Source of the DNA: Anthoceros angustus
Lineage: Eukaryota > Streptophyta > Anthocerotopsida > Anthocerotales > Anthocerotaceae
Assembly (NCBI GenBank): GCA_010909165.1
Contig: VJWM01000238.1
Location: 62,001-126,000 of the forward strand
Length of the DNA: 64,000 bases
Direction: 5' to 3'
The notes under the pieces were generated by a model. That model saw only the letters and a list, made by a program, of their open reading frames with translations, was not told the DNA's origin and ran no database searches. Position numbers and translations under genes: made by a program. Shown here in pieces: positions 45,398 to 57,000 of this stretch; within the stretch, counting starts at the first letter, position 1; every line of letters begins with the position of its first letter.

Positions 45398-46672
45398 TCA
45401 ATTTGATCTGGGTTGTTGTGGTTGCTTGACAGATCTCCTCTTCGATTCCAGGAGAGCTTCGAGCTCGGGGAGTCCTCCGACCATCTCCAGTTCCTGGTGA
45501 CGAGATGGAGAGTCAGACATGAAGATCATGAATCGTGTGCTCGTGGAGACTCTAGGGTGTCGTGATTCGTTACCTTGGGGCCCAGGAACAAGCCGTATGG
45601 AACTCCTTGGAAGAGATCAGCGTGGTGTAGCTGCAAAGAAGGGAAAGGAGACCTGTTAGTTAGGCGAAAGGGTAGCCAGATAAGCATCAAGGGGTACTTG
45701 AAGGGACATACTTGATGCGCTGCTGCCACTTTCTTGAAGTAGGGCACGTCTGCAAGCGGTCCTACTGAAACCGACAGTGGACAAGTCCATCGTGGATGAA
45801 CATGTAGGCAATGCCGAACATGGTGATGCCTAATCCCTGCAGAGACAACAGCCACTGGTTAGCTCTGGGGAAGAACCGTATTTTGGATGTGATCAGTCCG
45901 GTTGATGGTGGAAGTGCTTACTGCTCCGAAGCAGAGACCAGGTACAAGGCCGGCATTGAAGAATCCGTAGGCCAACAGAGCAATAGCAGGGACCGCGTTT
46001 ATTATAGCAAAGACGTCGTTGAGCTCGAACGGGCCTTCACGAGGACGGTGGTGAGACTGGAAAGCAAGAAGGAGCTACGTTAAAGCACTTGTGCAAGGTG
46101 GTGTATGGTTCTTTGAAAGTGGGGAGGGAGATGAGGCTCAGCTCACCTCATGCATACTCCATAGAGAAGCATGCCACAAAGCCTTGTGTGCCCAACGAGC
46201 CCAGAATTCCATCCCTACCTGTCACACCAGACGGCAACTGTCAAATCAACTGTTCCAATGTCAGCGTTTCTGTAGGCAGGCACAAAGACAGGTTAGAACT
46301 GTTGAATGACTTACTGCTGCTCCGACTGCAAGAGAGAACGTTCCCAGCACCTCGGCAAATGGAACTTCTCCGGTTCCCTGATCAAGAACCACTTTATCAG
46401 CAGCATCCGAGAGGCAAAAATCATCTGGAGTACAGGAAGCATGTGAGATGGATTCTGACCTCTAATTGCCACACAAATCGGTAGTATACAGCTCCAGCAG
46501 CCAGGGTGGTGAACCCAATACTGGAAACAATGGCAGCCCACAGGTACGCGGAGCTCTGGGCCTGCCTCCGCATTGCCCTGTCTATCCGCCTCTTTTCGCT
46601 TGCCGCCTTCTCGGCATCCACAGCAGATGCGACCGAGGCAGCCAGCTGAAAGGCAGAGGAGGAAGAGGCTGC
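45398..46672 (-). pseudogene. Beta-carotene hydroxylase unit 3: truncated in exon 1, exon 5 frameshift
   Basis: Exons 46218-46147, 46056-45922, 45836-45712 (125 nt, frameshifted), 45630-45574 and 45493-45398, plus exon 2 at 46377-46315 and the 3' part of exon 1 (about 46670-46460). Same exon 5 lesion as units 2 and 4. The 5' breakpoint lies in the Ser-rich SSSSAFQ segment of exon 1, next to the GCAGGCTGCA marker. Confidence 0.88.
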
Positions 46673-47059
46673 AGGCTGCACTCCCTTTTACACTAAATCA
46701 CTTCTCTCGCAGAGAAAGTCGCGCTTTGTCCAGACCAATCCGCGCTCTTGACACAAGACCTCCTTGCGCGCTTCTACACAGATCGCGGCGGCACGAAGTG
46801 GAAGCTCCGCGTCGGCCAGATGGTGGAAAGACACGTGGCAAGAGACCGGTAGAACAGGTGACACGGAAGCTGCCTTAGGGGCTGCCGTTTTGGTGAGCTC
46901 TGGCCTTTCCATTGCAGATGTTGATCGAGGGAATAATAAATGAGCTGAGACATGGTAGCCCAGCTAAGCTCTAATTCCGCACAGGCGGGGTTGCTGAAAA
47001 TGCGCTATCTGATGCTACTGGCTGACGAGGAATTTGGGAGGAGGAGGAGGTGAGAAGAA

Positions 47060-48619
47060 TCAATTTGATCTGGGTTGTTGTGGTTGCTTGACAGATCTCC
47101 TCTTCGATTCCAGGAGAGCTTCGAGCTCGGGGAGTCCTCCGACCATCTCCAGTTCCTGGTGACGAGATGGAGAGTCAGACATGAAGATCATGAATCGTGT
47201 GCTCGTGGAGACTCTAGGGTGTCGTGATTCGTTACCTTGGGGCCCAGGAACAAGCCGTATGGAACTCCTTGGAAGAGATCAGCGTGGTGTAGCTGCAAAG
47301 AAGGGAAAGGAGACCTGTTAGTTAGGCGAAAGGGTAGCCAGATAAGCATCAAGGGGTACTTGAAGGGACATACTTGATGCGCTGCTGCCACTTTCTTGAA
47401 GTAGGGCACGTCTGCAAGCGGTCCTACTGAAACCGACAGTGGACAAGTCCATCGTGGATGAACATGTAGGCAATGCCGAACATGGTGATGCCTAATCCCT
47501 GCAGAGACAACAGCCACTGGTTAGCTCTGGGGAAGAACCGTATTTTGGATGTGATCAGTCCGGTTGATGGTGGAAGTGCTTACTGCTCCGAAGCAGAGAC
47601 CAGGTACAAGGCCGGCATTGAAGAATCCGTAGGCCAACAGAGCAATAGCAGGGACCGCGTTTATTATAGCAAAGACGTCGTTGAGCTCGAACGGGCCTTC
47701 ACGAGGACGGTGGTGAGACTGGAAAGCAAGAAGGAGCTACGTTAAAGCACTTGTGCAAGGTGGTGTATGGTTCTTTGAAAGTGGGGAGGGAGATGAGGCT
47801 CAGCTCACCTCATGCATACTCCATAGAGAAGCATGCCACAAAGCCTTGTGTGCCCAACGAGCCCAGAATTCCATCCCTACCTGTCACACCAGACGGCAAC
47901 TGTCAAATCAACTGTTCCAATGTCAGCGTTTCTGTAGGCAGGCACAAAGACAGGTTAGAACTGTTGAATGACTTACTGCTGCTCCGACTGCAAGAGAGAA
48001 CGTTCCCAGCACCTCGGCAAATGGAACTTCTCCGGTTCCCTGATCAAGAACCACTTTATCAGCAGCATCCGAGAGGCAAAAATCATCTGGAGTACAGGAA
48101 GCATGTGAGATGGATTCTGACCTCTAATTGCCACACAAATCGGTAGTATACAGCTCCAGCAGCCAGGGTGGTGAACCCAATACTGGAAACAATGGCAGCC
48201 CACAGGTACGCGGAGCTCTGGGCCTGCCTCCGCATTGCCCTGTCTATCCGCCTCTTTTCGCTTGCCGCCTTCTCGGCATCCACAGCAGATGCGACCGAGG
48301 CAGCCAGCTGAAAGGCAGAGGAGGAAGAGGCTACAGGCTCCGCGTTCCCATTCACACCCACATCCAGAATATCCTCCACCTGCTCAGACGAAGCGGCCTC
48401 GTGCCCATCCTTGCTCAGCACCCTACAGACAGCGGCATCCCTTCTGCTCGGAATCCAGGACAGAACCCGGTGCGAGTGACGCAGGCCTTTGTTCCTCCGC
48501 ATCGATACAGCGAGCTGAGGCAGAGGAGGAAGCGGCAGCAGGCAATGCGCAACGTTTGAAGCAGGCACCAGAGCGGCGCAGGAATGGCCTGATGCCAGTC
48601 GGAATCTCACCACTTCCAT
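47060..48619 (-). CDS. BCH: Beta-carotene 3-hydroxylase (non-heme di-iron), unit 4: full 5' end, exon 5 frameshift
   Basis: Plastid membrane enzyme that hydroxylates the rings of beta-carotene to make zeaxanthin. Exons 48619-48122, 48039-47977, 47880-47809, 47718-47584, 47498-47374, 47292-47236 and 47155-47060. Exon 1 supplies a Ser/Arg-rich plastid transit peptide, a basic helix (AEKAASEKRRIDRAMRRQAQ) and the first membrane segment (LWAAIVSSIGFTTLAAGAVYY). Exons 3-6 carry the four His boxes HxxxxH/HxxHH. As printed, exon 5 is 125 nt instead of 126, so the frame breaks before the third-to-fourth His box and the copy would be dead. With unit 1's exon 5 the protein would be about 348 aa, the usual length. 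Either a true pseudogene or a consensus error. ATG 48619 is the first ATG in frame. Confidence 0.85.
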
Positions 48620-51600
48620 CCTTCCCCAAACGAAACAAAACAACCTGCTCTCCGCAAGCAGTGCAAGAGCTGATTAACACTCCGGCATTCAGCAAAAACG
48701 CTTCCCGAACTCCCAGCCTCCAAGACTTTCAAACAGCGACATGGGCACAGCGCCAATCCACCAGACTCCCTTACACAGGCAGGGCCCAAGCAGCCCAAAA
48801 CCAAAACCCGCCCCTGAATCTATTTTACCATACTGCTCTCCATGCTTGCCCCTCCACTCAAACAGCTGCGACCGCCCTGCCCCTTTCCTCCAGAAACACC
48901 CACCTCGATCTCAGGAAACAAAAATGCAGAAGACGCTCAGAATCCCGAACTCCTTGACCGGATAATGCAGGGGTGAACAATGCGGGGCAGGGAAGGCGGA
49001 AACGGAAATGCCAGAGCCTGGAGGCAGCAGGAGGCCGAGCAGCAGCAGGGCAATGCACCCGCAGGAGTTTGAGAGGCCGGGGGGAGGCAGGCGTGGCAAA
49101 GCAAAACCTGGGGGCTCTTCCACCACCTACACCTCACCTGGCCCTTCCTCTTCTGCACCGCTGCTTCTGCTTACTGGCTGCTAAGAATTTCGTGGGGTCA
49201 AAGCTTTTCAGTCCCGTTTGTGATAATCCTGCTGATAAATAGTCACCCGAGTTCCGATAGAACCAATAGGGGACGTGGCTGCACAGCATGCACAGATTAG
49301 GTTTTCACCTGGGTAAAGAAGAGGTGCCCATGTCTTGCTTCACCATGTGGGACTTTCCTACGGGCTCTGACATGGCAACGTGGAAGCTGAGGATGAGCCC
49401 AAGAAGCTGAACCTCCCGTGTTTTCCTCACTGTGTCTCAGGCTGACGCCTTTCTACCACCAACGGTTTTCCAGTCTGCCTTCTGCTTATCTGCTTAGTCA
49501 TTCCAATCTCACATTATGCACACGCTAGCATTACACAGTACGTTGAGGACTTTGGTACAGTCAGAAGAACAGAAGGACAGATTCCCAGATTTCTACTCTT
49601 CTCCGGCATTCAGCTTACTATGCAGTGCGTGGGTCCACAGTTTGTGACGTGTGGTCCCCAACCGCGACAGAAATTTGGCAGAGGGAGCTGGGACCGGGGT
49701 ACCTGATCATTTGCTGCTTTTGTGTCTGTATGTCCGAGTGGTCTCACAAATGTTCCATGAACATCGACTGGGAACTTGGTGGGAGCTGGTAACCTTGACT
49801 GGAGTCTGGGACGAACAAGGCTGGAACTGCCGTCGGTGTACAGTAACTATCAACAGCAACAGAGAGGGAAGGGAACCATCGCAAGAAGATGTGGAGATGG
49901 GCAAGAAGCCCTGCTTACTTGTGGGTCATGTGGTAGAGGATGGCCGCTGTTGCCTCTCAGAGTCTTCACACCTGCTTGCCTTCCAGCTCATGCCTTGTGC
50001 ATACATGCCTTCCAGTGTCCACGCTGAAGCAGGAGGTCAGCTCTTATAGCGTGACGGGGACCGTGGCCTCTTCTCCTTCTTCCTAAGATACTTCCTCAGG
50101 CTCTGCTCCATTGAAATTCCGTGCTGGAGAGGAGTTCGGAAATCTCCCATCATCGAATTGAGACGGCCTCATCCTTCGCCCTTCACTTGCATGGAGTTTA
50201 AAGGGGAGCCCAGCCGGCCCACCAGGTCGCTCAGCAGGGTTTGAGAAACGTGCACGGCAGATTTTTGGTCGGTCATGCATGTTCCAAGCAACATCCTCCT
50301 TAACAAAGCCACACGGAAACATCACCGTGACAAAAATACCAGATGTTCTTCTCACAGCATGGGAAGTAAATTAAGCTGCCGGTAAAACAAAGTTAGCATG
50401 TACAAAGGGCTCTTCATGCCACAGGTCCTCAGAGTTTGTCCTCAGACACTCCAGGAACTACGGGACAGCTAAAAACCTTGAACCTCCCGTGTCCACACCC
50501 TACGTACAACTGCTCTACGGCCGGAAATGGACAGCAGAGGCACTCCAGCCACAAGGAGGGTCACGGTGAAGTGTCATCGCTGACACTAAATGATGTACAC
50601 AAGAGCTAGGCAGAAAGCTACTACTATCAACGACCTGTAAGCGACCTGTTCTCCAGTGAGCAAACCAGTTGAGACATCTGCATTTGCAGACACTCGGTGC
50701 TGTCTACTGGTTTCAACTTTGGTTTCTCCTCTTCCTGACATTCAAGCGCGGCACACCCCACACTCAGTATCTCGGCACCGACACTGTCCCAGAATGAGGC
50801 ACTACTTGTTACCAGTTTGCACTATATACCTTCAGCGCGGTAGCATCGACAGTGAACTTGAGAGCGCAAATAATACATAACCGTCTTCAAACCTTGTACA
50901 TGTAGAGGAAACAGTTATAGCCTAAACCACACAGTTCCTGGGCATAAACAAGCTCTTACGAATCAGGAGTGAGGGATCACACCCTGCCAGGTATAGAAAT
51001 GCAGGGATGTTAACTTCCAAAAGATAAACTTCAGATCATACACCCATACACCCGCAAAATCAATCCCTCCAATCTTAGGGTCACGCCGAGTCATTACCTG
51101 TAGATGGCCTTCAAGAGAACTGATACGTTGGATAGATCCGTATGGAAAATGACTTGATTCTTCAGATCAGCAGTCCCATGTCCGTTAGGTCGTTCAAGAG
51201 ATGCTTATTAACCACAACAAACTCCCCACTGCAAAGCAGAGCACACCGTGTTAGTTGCCCCAGTGTCAAAGCAGATCAGACCAGATCCAAGACACCCACA
51301 ACATGTACACGTACCTGAGTACTTTCCTGCTGTAAATGTTGGAAGAGTACGGTTCGAAACATTTATTACTGCCTAGTATCTGACTGGTGGAAGCTGTTGG
51401 CATTGGGGCCCAAAGGAGAAAGTTCCGCTATCCACGCTTAGCAATGGATTCCCGAAGGTGTGTCCAGCCCCAGCGGCTAAAGGGTTCCACATCCCACATA
51501 TCTGGCTGCAAAACAGGTGAGGTAAAGGAAGAGAGGTGATCACACGACTTCCAATAAGCACTTGTGCACCAAACATAAAAGGGCTACTTCAAAGGAGCCT

Positions 51601-51760
51601 CTGGCCTACACGATGAGCATGCGACATGTTCACCTTGCTTGCTGGGCTGCCTTGAAATGACGAGTAAGGACCCTCTTCCACTGGCCTACACGATGAGCAG
51701 GCGACATGTTCACCTTGCTTGCGGGGCTGCCTTGAAATGACGAGTAAGGACCCTCTTCCA
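51601..51760. repeat. 80-bp tandem duplication
   Basis: 51601-51680 and 51681-51760 differ at only two bases. Both start CTGGCCTACACGATGAGCA and end GACCCTCTTCCA-type sequence. Confidence 0.95.
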
Positions 51761-51790
51761 CTGCAAGCTCAAATGACGTTTTCAGTGCTT

Positions 51791-51928
51791 CAGTGATTGC
51801 TTTGCATTGAAGCATTCAACGTTTTCAGTGCTTCCATGCAAACTTGTTACACGTTGTTACAGTGATTGCTTTGCATTGAAGCATTCAACGTTTTCAGTGC
51901 TTCCATGCAAACTTGTTACACGTTGTTA
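51791..51928. repeat. 69-bp tandem duplication
   Basis: 51791-51859 and 51860-51928 are identical, beginning CAGTGATTGCTTTGCATTG and ending CACGTTGTTA. It lies 30 bp from the 80-bp duplication. Confidence 0.95.
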
Positions 51929-52231
51929 CACGCATCCTGAGTCATGGAATGAATGTAAGCAAATCACACCTCATGGCTAGGACCAACCATAAAAGTAAAA
52001 AAGCTAAGGGACAACTCTTGACTCGAACAACATATACGGATTCCAAGTTTCAAATTGAGCTTCCAATTTTGAGAACCACATCTTCTGGGCTGGGATAACC
52101 TTCTTCTTGTTCGCCTTGCCCTAGATGAGAACCAACCATGAGAACAGAACTGGAGGAAACACCTCAGATGAGAAAACCAATGATGAGTTGGCGTTCGTTG
52201 CCGTCGTGTAAATTGCGATAGCTAGCGCCTT

Positions 52232-53649
52232 TTACAAGGCGATGGCTATCCGTTGTTGAATAAAAGCCACCACCTGAGAAAGAGAGAGACCCGTCCTGTT
52301 CCGACGACTATGGTAGGCTTTAACACAATCCTTAATAAGTCAGGAAAAATCCTTGCCCATAGCCCCATGAGTCTCGATGGCAAGGAGGATCAAGACGTGG
52401 CCATCCTGCAAAGGTGTGTTCTAGTGTACCTTGGCAGTCGCGAATCCCTCCGCCGCCCAGCACGGAGGGTTGATAACGACATACTCACAAATGGACTTCC
52501 GGGTAGGGTCCATTACGACAACATCCACAATAGAGATTTGATCCTCCCATATTAGAAATAGATCCGCCATGAGCGACACCCCATTGTGCAGGGTATATGG
52601 ACGCTCCCTGTATGGAAAATAACCGCTCTCCTTGGCCATCGAGAACATGACGTCGTAAATGGCGTCATGCGTAGCGATACGTTGCCCTCTAGTTGAACAG
52701 CGAGCCAGGTGGGGCCCTAAGTCGTCGAGGGGGGCCCACAAGTGCAAGCTAAGAGAGAACAGGCCAAAGGCTAGACCAAACCCAGGCAGAACGTCATCGC
52801 AGTAGAAAAAGAAGCAATTCGGAACGCCTGGATGCAAGGCCGAGCCAGAAGCCAAGAGCCTGCTCCCTTCCTCGAGCAAGAGCGGATGCAGGCCTGGCCA
52901 ACTTAAGGGAAGCCTTCAAGATGGGAACATACCAGATTAAGAAACGAGAGGTGAAGACTGGGGCAAAAAGGGCCTAGTTCCCAAGGAAGGCTACCGGTGC
53001 CAAGGGCTCCATGGCCAGCAGACCTGTGCCCTCAAAAGCGATAAGAAGGGATGCCTGCCGCTTCGCAAAGCCCCCTACGGCACACTCGAAGGTCCCCGAC
53101 CCGACAATGTCTCCAAGTGCCTGCATGATATGTAGATCAAAATTTTGCAGGCTTAATAGAAAAGTTAGGGAGGGAGCCACCACCCTAATGAGGTAACCCA
53201 GCCGACGCACGAAACAAGACAAAAGGATGCCAAATGCCACTTAAGAGTCCCCTAATAGAGATAGGTCGTCGATGTGGGCCAAGTCCTCCTTTAAAGCCTC
53301 ATCCACAAAACCTTGAATAAAGGCCGAAGGTCCCATAGGGACCCACAAGACATGAAGTCATTGCGAAGGAACTATGTCCCCCCAGGAAATTGAAGAGAGG
53401 GAGTAATGCCAGACGAGGAGCAAACCTTGCACTTAAGAATCTTGACCCCCAAACACAAGCAGGAGAGCTCTGAGGAGAAAAGTGCGAAAGCTTCCTTGAC
53501 CTTGCCCCCGGGTCCTAAGATATGAGTGTCGTCCGCCACAGACGGAAAGAGACACTCCCTTACTACGCCGGTAGTAACGGCCACAGCCCTAAAGTGCACA
53601 ACGGCAAAGAGGGAAACCCCCAAGGGATCCCCTGCCTTGTGCCGGTCGC
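52232..53649 (-). pseudogene. Retroelement ORF, 3' part: reverse transcriptase palm and C-terminal nuclease-like domain
   Basis: Reads downward from the insertion point. The palm has GDPLGVSLFAVVHFRA and the catalytic SVADDTHILGPGG (about 53530). A thumb/connector segment follows (ALGDIVGSGTFECAVGGF...SLLIAFEGTGL, 52974-53160). The C-terminal part reads THDAIYDVMFSMAKESGYF, ADLFLIWEDQISIVDVVVMDPTR and, at the end, SQVVAFIQQRIAIAL before the stop at 52232. The D...DVVVMDP pattern resembles the PD-(D/E)xK-type nuclease found after reverse transcriptases in some plant retroelements. Frameshifts and stops separate the parts. The N-terminal half lies on the other side of the CACTA-like insertion. 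Confidence 0.75.
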
Positions 53650-53652
53650 CAA

Positions 53653-53682
53653 CCCTACTAGAAATGGGCACCCTATGTTACA
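53653..53682 (+). repeat. Left terminal inverted repeat of the CACTA-like element
   Basis: Begins CCCTACTAGAAATGGGCACC and runs to the first TGTTACA. Pairs with the right end with two mismatches (positions 13 and 22). Confidence 0.9.
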
Positions 53683-54000
53683 CTTTATGTTAAGATTTGG
53701 ACCCCTGGATGTAACACTCATGTTACAATTTTGGGGTCATGTAACACTTTTTGGGCCCCTTGTTACACTTTGGCTTGGAAACCATACCACGGCATTGTTG
53801 CAATCATGTTGCAATGGTGTTGCAATTATGTTAAGATGAAGTGAGAGGTGGTTTTGCCCTCTCTCAAAATTGCAACATGATTGCAACATCTAAAGTGTTA
53901 CAAGAGAGGTCTTGTAACACTTTTGGAGGCTTGGTACCGAACCTCCTCCCCATCCACCATTGCCCTTTACTTTTGCCCTTTGAAATACCACGTTTTACTT
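53680..54000. repeat. Left subterminal repeat region
   Basis: Many copies of TGTTACA/TGTAACA and GTTGCAA/TTGCAAC within about 250 bp, plus TTTTGGAGGCTTGGTA, whose complement recurs in the right subterminal region. Such clusters bind transposase in CACTA elements. Confidence 0.75.
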
Positions 54001-57000
54001 GGTAGTTACCACCGATACGCCCTTCAATACGACCATATACAAATACATATCAATACATCCTTGTACTATACGCATGTAGTCTACGGTGATAAATGTAATG
54101 TATTATTCTAAGTGCTATACGTATTCAATTTCATATAAAATAAGTTTGTATATTACGTATTACATACATATTCATGATACGATACTTTGTATTTACTATA
54201 CGTGTAAATAGCGACGGCCCTTTATACCCCTACTTTATAGCATCTTGGCTTGCGGTTTGTCCTTCCCACGTCAACAATAGCCATCGGCTTCCGCCATGGC
54301 GCCCAAGAAGATATTGTCCCCACCTATCACCTTATTGTGACGCATCACGTGAGGTTATGCCCCTACAAGATTGTCTTTGTCGGAGGAGATTTGGTATGCG
54401 CTGGCTTATGCTTTTCTGCCTCCATGTAAGGCACTTCCTACTCGTCATCGTATGCACCTACAGGAAACTTCCGCCCTCCCGTTCGATTCGCAATTTTCTT
54501 CTTCCCCTCCCACTTGCGTTCGGCCGAGGCAAGCTTTGCCACTTCCTCCGCTTCCCTCCCTGCCTTCTGCAGGCACACATTGCACATACAAACCAGCATG
54601 GCCGTCATGAGTTATCCAGCGTTAATGGGTTTCCACAGCAAGCTGTCCATTTGCCTTACCTTCCCTCCAGTCCCTCCTCTTTTCTTCTGCCCTTCTTGCT
54701 GGACATTTTCCTCTTCCATCCTCCTTCTTCCGGTCAGCCGCGGCCCTGTCACTTGCCCACCGCCGCCTCCTCTACTCCTCCTCCCGTTTTCCTCTTTCGG
54801 CCTCCACCCTTTATCAGTGGCATTGCCTCAACGGGCTCCACTATGTGTGTCCATGCTCTCGGCATCCGAGGCTGCAAGGTATGTGTCTGCACGAAATTAG
54901 GCACATCGTCCTCTTCGCCTCCTGCTGCGTCCATGTTCTCTGCAGCGTCCCCCGTCCTGTCCCCGGCCTCCATCTGGCCTTTTGCGATATCAAGCACTGC
55001 ATGTTGCCCTCTTAGTCCTCCTTCATTCTCTCTCCCTCGACATCGCCTCATGTTCACGCGCCTTTTGCCCCTCGCCCACCATGGCTGCTGCTGGGTGATC
55101 CACTACTGTCCGTCCTCCGCCACCCGCTCCTCCTAGTCCCCCTGCGATTTTTTGGCTGTCCATAGTGCACACAAGTGTGTTTCTTCCTGGTGACGGTTCA
55201 GTTGCCCCCCTCGTGCTCCACCACCCGACTCCTGCCCTCCACACACCTTGTTCCTGCCCTCCATCGGCGTCGTCACTCCATCTGATCCCAACGGCCTCCA
55301 CCCTCCCCATACATGGCCGTCACTGGCGGTCTCGGGCACCCTCCACCTCTTTTCCATTATTTGCTTGCTGCCCACCGACCCTCGTTGCCACCTCCATTGA
55401 CCCCAATCCCGGCATGCGGCTTCCACCAACCCTAGGCAATCGTGGTGTCGCGGCACCACAATATCGCCCACACTGCCACTCGGTTCCCTCCGCCTCCCTC
55501 CTGCATGCTTCCTCAAGACCGCCGTCTCCACTTCCCGCTCCTTGTTCATCGCCGCCTTTCCCCATTCAAAGTCCGTTGTCCCTCGCCCCTCGGCCTCCTT
55601 CCTCCCAAGCCCCTTCCGCCATGCATTCCTTGATAGCCTCTCGTCCATGTCACCACCTCGTGCACCATCGTTGCCTCCACCCCTTCCTTCCGTCGTCTCG
55701 GAAAGGCCACCATATCGGGATCCATCTTCAATTCAATGTCGTTAAGCAAAATGGTCATTTCCTTGTTCTCCTTGCAATAGCCGAACCTCTAGGATCTTTT
55801 CATACACTCCCTATCTTACTGAAGGAACTCGGGCAGAACCCCACTATCGCCTTTCACGATTTCCACCCTTTCCCTTCTAGCAATCGCCACCGCCCGTCCT
55901 CGAAGGTTGCCTCCCTTGTCTCAAGCTTGAGCCTGCCCGGCATGCCAGTGCACATGTGTTACCCGTTTGTCCACCATGCCCACTCATCCGGCTGCAAACT
56001 TGAGCGTGTGCACACTTTGCCGGCGTCACTTGCCGTTAACGCAGTGCGAAACCCACCTCATCCAATGTAAATAGCTCTTCATCTATTTCCTTCACTTCAC
56101 GCGTGCTCCAACTCCGCATCCGTCGGGTGGGAGGTTCCACGTCTCAAAGTCGTCAAAATCAAGTGGGTTCGGCCATGTCGCCCGCCTCTTACCTCTCGGC
56201 CGTCTTGACGAGGAGGCCGCTTCTTCACATCGCCGATGTCGAATGGAGACCGCCGGGTGCGGTGGATGAGCGAGATAGCCCGAGGCCATTTGGCCCCTCA
56301 TCCTCCCCACCCGGATACGTGCAGTGGTGGCGCCGTCACTGGTGTTCGCAGCGCCTTCATGCGTGACTCCCCTAGCAAGCTTCACCTCGCCATACTCCCC
56401 ATCCTCGAACCGGTTGTCCACCACCTTCGTGCCATCAAGGCAATGGCTTCCTCTCGTGAAAGGTGCGGGCCATGAGTCCCCTGCCGAATTCAAGGCTGCT
56501 ATTTTGAAAAGCTTTGTTTGCAAAGGCCCGGTGGTTGTCATTTACTCCTCTTGGCGGGACGGTGTGCACATGCTACTTGCCCATAATCGAACAATTTTCG
56601 ACCACAACCTTGCGGACTTGGGAGCAAGTTTCATGTCCCATTGGTTGTCGTTACTCATGATGTATTATATTGCCCACATGGCGCACCGCTCTCAATGCGC
56701 CCATTCGCATTTACCATTAATCATCGTCTTCCAGACCAAAGATTGCCTTGTGCATCCGGAGGGAGGAGACAATAGACTATAACCTGCAAACCAATCACCA
56801 TACATGATTTATTCCACTTTCAGACGCGTGACTCGAGTAGCGTGCGCAAGGGTGACTTGTCATGTCTGGTCAACGGTATGGACGGGCACCAAACCATACC
56901 CATCCATTCCGCCAAGCAGACAAGACAGGTCATCGAGTTTTATTGCGTGACAGCATGGGAAGTACAAGTAGTGATCAAGGATGAAGGACTTTCCCATCCC

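Larger units (their letters stand above)
42308..48619 (-). repeat. Tandem array of four nested beta-carotene hydroxylase gene copies
   Basis: A shared marker (AGGCTGCACTCCC) starts units at 42391, 43692, 45011 and 46673, giving steps of 1301, 1319 and 1662 bp. All units share the gene 3' end, but the 5' breakpoint moves: intron 2 in unit 1, exon 2 in unit 2, exon 1 in unit 3, complete in unit 4. Units 2, 3 and 4 look identical over their shared part. Unit 1 differs from them mainly by one extra base in several homopolymer runs between about 42690 and 43160. Confidence 0.93.
48620..52231. other. 3.6-kb region without a recognised gene
   Basis: Begins with the hydroxylase 5' flank. Short open frames on both strands. 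On the minus strand two exon-like pieces near 51510-51430 (PDMWDVEPFSRWGW..., after a CAG acceptor) and 51815-51690 (...EEGPYSSFQGSPASK, before a GTGAAC donor) could belong to an unknown gene, but I could not link them to a family. Two short tandem duplications sit here (entered separately). Confidence 0.35.

Noticed and set aside
51373-51815. Possible two-exon gene end on the minus strand
   Set aside because: Splice-like signals exist, but the peptide matches no family I know and the DNA is internally duplicated; left as a remark only.
54174-55136. 320-codon plus-strand Pro/Ser-rich frame
   Set aside because: Lies in skewed C/T-rich DNA of the transposon, with no motif and competing frames; not supported as a gene.
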